7,103 bases of DNA from Rhodanobacteraceae bacterium UBA703. GTDB lineage: Bacteria; Pseudomonadota; Gammaproteobacteria; Xanthomonadales; Rhodanobacteraceae. The notes beneath the pieces were generated by a model that was given only the letters and a program-made list of their open reading frames with translations, ran no database searches and was not told the origin of the DNA. Location: assembly GCA_002297645.1 (NCBI GenBank), contig DBMH01000368.1, positions 12,556 through 19,658 of the forward strand. Reading direction: 5' to 3'. Of this stretch, positions 5,375 to 7,103 are shown piece by piece. Position 1 is the first letter of the stretch; each line of letters opens with the position of its first letter. The translations under genes were made by a program, and so were the position numbers.

Positions 5375-5911
5375 GTGATCGATCCCGATGGCTATCGCCC
5401 GAACGTGGGCATCATCCTGATCAACGGACAAGGGAACGTGTTCTGGGCGCGCCGCGTGGGTCGCGACGGCTGGCAGTTCCCGCAGGGCGGCATGCGCAGC
5501 GATGAAACGCCGATCGAGGCGATGTATCGCGAGCTGGAAGAAGAGACCGGCCTGCTGCCGCACCACGTCGACGTGCTCGGCGCGACGCCGGGCTGGCTGC
5601 GCTACCGCCTGCCGCCGCGCCTCGTGCGCCGCCACCAGCGGCCGGTCTGCATCGGCCAGAAGCAGGTCTGGTTCCTCCTGCGGTTGCTCGGCGAGGAAAC
5701 CGCCTTCCGCCTCGACGCGAACGAGAAGCCCGAATTCGATCTCTGGCGCTGGGTCGACTTCTGGTATCCGGCCGCGCACGTCGTGAACTTCAAACGCCGT
5801 GTCTACGAGCAGGCGCTGCGCCACCTCGTGCCGCTGGCCGAGGACCACTGCCGCGTTTCGCTGCGCGAGCAGTCGTGGAGCGGTCGCATCGCCGTCGCCG
5901 CCGGCGCCTGA
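5375..5911 (+). CDS. rppH: RNA pyrophosphohydrolase RppH (Nudix hydrolase)
   Basis: The 178-residue product matches E. coli RppH closely from residue 1 (MIDPDGYRPNVGIILIN) and has nearly the same length. RppH removes pyrophosphate (or phosphate) from the 5' end of triphosphorylated or diphosphorylated mRNA in the cytoplasm, which opens the transcript to RNase E; it can also act on dinucleoside polyphosphates. The Nudix box G-x5-E-x7-R-E-x2-E-E-x-G-L spans G38-L60 (GGMRSDE at 38-44, RELEEETGL at 52-60), with metal-binding E53, E56 and E57 intact. Further family blocks are WQFPQGG (33-39), WLRYRLPPRLVRR, PVCIGQKQVWFLL and WRWVDFWYPAAHVVNFKRRVY. The start is GTG with a strong ribosome binding site. 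It stands alone, probably with its own transcript ending at the hairpin after its stop. Confidence 0.96.
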   Translation: MIDPDGYRPNVGIILINGQGNVFWARRVGRDGWQFPQGGMRSDETPIEAMYRELEEETGLLPHHVDVLGATPGWLRYRLPPRLVRRHQRPVCIGQKQVWFLLRLLGEETAFRLDANEKPEFDLWRWVDFWYPAAHVVNFKRRVYEQALRHLVPLAEDHCRVSLREQSWSGRIAVAAGA

Positions 5912-5913
5912 TT

Positions 5914-5940
5914 CGCGGCGGCCGGGCCGCGGGTCTTCCT
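5914..5940 (+). terminator. Probable rppH terminator
   Basis: CGCGGC-GGCCGG-GCCGCG forms a perfect 6-bp GC stem with a 6-base loop just after the rppH stop. It is followed by GG and a mixed pyrimidine tail (TCTTCCT), a weaker tail than usual for an intrinsic terminator. Confidence 0.42.
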
Positions 5941-6015
5941 GCTGCATCCGCACCCTTTTCCGCCCCCTTTGCTGAGTCGAGGGAGTGAATCGACGGTGTC
6001 GGGTTCGCCTGGTTG

Positions 6016-6044
6016 TTGACAATCATTCGCATTTGCATTTGAAT
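6016..6044 (+). promoter_or_regulatory. Sigma-70-type promoter of bfd
   Basis: A perfect -35 box TTGACA (6016-6021) is followed, after a 17-base spacer, by TTGAAT (6039-6044; four of six matches to TATAAT). This is a markedly AT-rich patch in GC-rich surroundings. Transcription would start near 6051, giving a leader of about 20 bases before the ATG at 6072. Confidence 0.58.
6017..6031. promoter_or_regulatory. Candidate Fur box over the bfd promoter
   Basis: TGACAAT-C-ATTCGCA fits the 7-1-7 Fur consensus TGATAATnATTATCA at 11 of 14 bases in the two arms, and the following TTTGCATTTGAATA resembles the flank of many proteobacterial Fur sites (CATTTGCATT). It overlaps the -35 box and spacer, so bound Fe-Fur would block polymerase. 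Iron-repressed bfd expression is known in several proteobacteria; the site here is inferred. Confidence 0.58.
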
Positions 6045-6071
6045 ACGCGGCGTCTCAACAGGATGTCCGGC

Positions 6072-6278
6072 ATGTACGTCTGCATCTGCAACGCCGTCAC
6101 CGACCGCTCGATCCGCGAAGCCGCCCGCGAAGGCGCGACTTCGTTCGCCGAGTTGCAGCGCCGTACCGGCTGCAGCGACTGCTGCGGCAGCTGCGAGGAT
6201 CTGGCGCGCGGCATCTTCGACGAAGCAGTCGACGCGCACCGCGCCTTCGGCCTGCCGCTGGTCGCCGCGGCCGCCTGA
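6072..6278 (+). CDS. bfd: Bacterioferritin-associated ferredoxin Bfd
   Basis: The 68-residue product begins MYVCICNAVTDRSIR as Bfd proteins do. The [2Fe-2S] ligands are C4-x-C6 and C38-x2-C41, nearly the same positions as in E. coli Bfd. Bfd docks on bacterioferritin and passes electrons through its heme to the ferric core so that Fe2+ is released to the cytosol. Two further cysteines, C34 and C37, sit beside the ligand pair. ATG at 6072 is chosen over the in-frame ATG at 6063: AGGA (6060-6063) lies eight bases before 6072 but overlaps the upstream ATG, and 6072 gives the conserved N-terminus. The gene follows a promoter with a candidate Fur box and ends before a terminator, with its partner bfr next. 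Confidence 0.93.
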   Translation: MYVCICNAVTDRSIREAAREGATSFAELQRRTGCSDCCGSCEDLARGIFDEAVDAHRAFGLPLVAAAA

Positions 6279-6291
6279 CGCCGCCACCGGG

Positions 6292-6324
6292 ATCGCACGC
6301 GCGAATGCGTGCGATTTTCGTTCC
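6292..6324 (+). terminator. Rho-independent terminator after bfd
   Basis: ATCGCACGC (6292-6300) pairs perfectly with GCGTGCGAT (6307-6315) around the 6-base loop GCGAAT, and the stem runs into a T-rich tail (TTTTCGTTCC). It begins 14 bases after the bfd stop, so bfd and bfr should be largely separate transcripts. Confidence 0.75.
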
Positions 6325-6346
6325 CTCATCGCGGTTTCGTGCGCGC

Positions 6347-6352
6347 TATAGT
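6347..6352 (+). promoter_or_regulatory. Probable -10 box of bfr
   Basis: TATAGT (five of six matches) lies 67 bases before the bfr ATG, downstream of the bfd terminator. No good -35 box is found at 16-18 bases upstream. I see no Fur-like site here, unlike at bfd. Confidence 0.4.
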
Positions 6353-6419
6353 CGCCGCGTTCCGCTCGCGTGCGCCTTCGATTCTTCGCATCGAGCTTTC
6401 CTCAAGAACGGAGCTCGAC

Positions 6420-6890
6420 ATGAGAGGCGATCCGAAGATCATCCAGCACCTGAACAAGGTGCTCTTCAACGAACTCACGGCGATCAACCAGTATTTCCTG
6501 CATTCGCGCATGTACAGGAACTGGGGCTATCACGAACTCGCCGAGCACGAGTACAAGGAATCGATCGACGAGATGAAGCACGCCGATCGCCTGATCGAGC
6601 GCATCCTGTTCCTCGACGGCCTGCCGAACCTGCAGGCGCTGGGCAAGCTGCTGATCGGCGAGACGCCGAAGGAAGTCATCGCCTGCGACCTGAAGCTCGA
6701 GATGGCGGCCGTGCCGGACCTGCGCGCGGCGATCGCCGATGCGGAAGCCGTCGGCGACTACGTCAGCCGCGAGCTGTTCGAGGACATCCTCGAATCCGAA
6801 GAGGAACACATCGACTGGCTCGAAACGCAGCTCGGCCTGATCGACCGCCTCGGCGAAGTGCCTTATCTGCAGACCAAGATCGGAAGCTGA
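6420..6890 (+). CDS. bfr: Bacterioferritin (heme-containing ferritin subunit)
   Basis: The 156-residue product aligns with E. coli Bfr almost without gaps. All six ferroxidase ligands are present at the canonical numbers: E18, E51, H54, E94, E127 and H130. M52, the axial heme ligand contributed by each subunit of a dimer, is also kept. Recognisable blocks are LTAINQYFLHSRM (19-31), ESIDEMKHADRLIERILFL (47-65) and EEEHIDWLETQL. Twenty-four subunits are expected to form a hollow shell that oxidises Fe2+ and stores the ferric mineral in the cytoplasm, with release aided by Bfd. ATG at 6420 is supported by GGAG six bases upstream and by the family N-terminus M-R/K-G-D-x-K. It lies 141 bases after bfd with a terminator between, so it is probably transcribed on its own. 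Confidence 0.97.
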   Translation: MRGDPKIIQHLNKVLFNELTAINQYFLHSRMYRNWGYHELAEHEYKESIDEMKHADRLIERILFLDGLPNLQALGKLLIGETPKEVIACDLKLEMAAVPDLRAAIADAEAVGDYVSRELFEDILESEEEHIDWLETQLGLIDRLGEVPYLQTKIGS

Positions 6891-6948
6891 TTCGGAACGC
6901 TTGGCCGGCGACGCCGCGTTTCCGATGCATCCGCCGCACGGCCTGTCG

Positions 6949-6967
6949 GCCGGCCCGCGCGGCCGGC
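6949..6967. terminator. GC hairpin between convergent bfr and EAL genes
   Basis: GCCGGCC-CGCGC-GGCCGGC is a perfect 7-bp stem with a 5-base loop, placed between the stops of bfr (6890) and the leftward EAL gene (6993). Neither strand has a T-run after it, so it could be a weak shared terminator or a transcript 3'-end stabiliser. Confidence 0.3.
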
Positions 6968-6992
6968 TCGGCCCGCCGAAGCCCGACCGGCG

Positions 6993-7103
6993 CTAGTGGA
7001 AGTCGAAGCCGAGATCGTCGTTGACCGGCTGCACGAAGTTGCCCTGCACGAAATCCACGCCGGCGCCGTACAGGGCGGCGGCGACCCCTGCGCCGTCGAC
7101 GCG
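6993..7103 (-). CDS. C-terminal end of an EAL-domain protein (cyclic-di-GMP phosphodiesterase type; partial)
   Basis: The frame is open from the right edge to a TAG at 6993-6995, giving the last 36 residues. They read ...VAAALYGAGVDFVQGNFVQPVNDDLGFDFH, which fits the last helix and strand of an EAL domain, where G-x-D-F/Y-x-Q-G-x-F/Y precedes the end of the barrel. EAL domains cleave cyclic-di-GMP or act as its receptors; the ligand and catalytic residues lie outside the window, so activity cannot be judged. Ending on D-F-D/H soon after the QG motif is typical of EAL proteins in which this domain is C-terminal. Upstream domains (often GGDEF, PAS or a receiver) are not visible. It converges on bfr. 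Confidence 0.77.
   Translation of the reverse strand, partial: RVDGAGVAAALYGAGVDFVQGNFVQPVNDDLGFDFH

Noticed and set aside
4549..5505. A 318-codon plus-strand frame opposite the hypothetical gene and running into rppH
   Set aside because: The residues are Arg/Pro/Gly-rich with no domain, it ends inside rppH in another frame, and the minus-strand frame has a more protein-like pattern.
6063..6071. Upstream ATG at 6063 as the bfd start
   Set aside because: The AGGA motif overlaps this codon and so cannot serve it, while it is well placed for the ATG at 6072, which also gives the conserved MYVC N-terminus.

Overview
This is a GC-rich window (roughly 70% by eye) of ordinary bacterial chromosome. 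The gene set (RppH, a Bfd/Bfr pair, a CadC-type regulator with a membrane segment, a META/DUF4377 lipoprotein, and an EAL-protein end reading GVDFVQGNFVQP) suggests a gammaproteobacterium of the Lysobacterales (Xanthomonadaceae or Rhodanobacteraceae). That placement is inference from gene content and style, not from a marker-gene comparison. I see no rRNA, tRNA, CRISPR array, insertion sequence, prophage gene or attachment site.

Left part (1-2285). The N-terminal 218 codons of a winged-helix, membrane-anchored regulator run leftward off the edge. Divergent from it lies a rightward group: a uracil-DNA glycosylase superfamily protein with four likely Fe-S cysteines, a DUF488/YeaO-family protein overlapping it by ATGA, and, after a hairpin-bearing gap, an SRPBCC/AHSA1-type protein. 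The glycosylase may be translated from a leaderless or nearly leaderless mRNA.

Middle part (2296-5019, minus strand). An exported protein with the serine beta-lactamase-like fold is followed 24 bases later by a META + DUF4377 outer-membrane-type lipoprotein, probably as one transcript. The beta-lactamase-like protein appears to lack the catalytic lysine of SxxK and the other two active-site motifs, so it may be a non-enzymatic relative. Upstream of it on the same strand is a small protein I do not recognise. A hairpin separates the lipoprotein from the convergent SRPBCC gene.

Right part (5020-7103). A 355-base gene-free stretch with a strong potential hairpin leads to rppH, the RNA 5'-pyrophosphohydrolase that starts mRNA decay. 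Then comes an iron-storage pair: bfd behind a promoter overlapped by a good candidate Fur box, a Rho-independent terminator, and bfr with its own likely promoter. The arrangement fits separate control: Bfd made when iron is scarce to release iron from bacterioferritin, and Bfr controlled independently. The window ends in the last 36 codons of a leftward EAL-domain protein.

I found no clear new multi-gene system. The points most worth checking are the degenerate active site of the beta-lactamase-like protein, the unusual motif mix of the glycosylase and its coupling to DUF488, and the split control of bfd and bfr.
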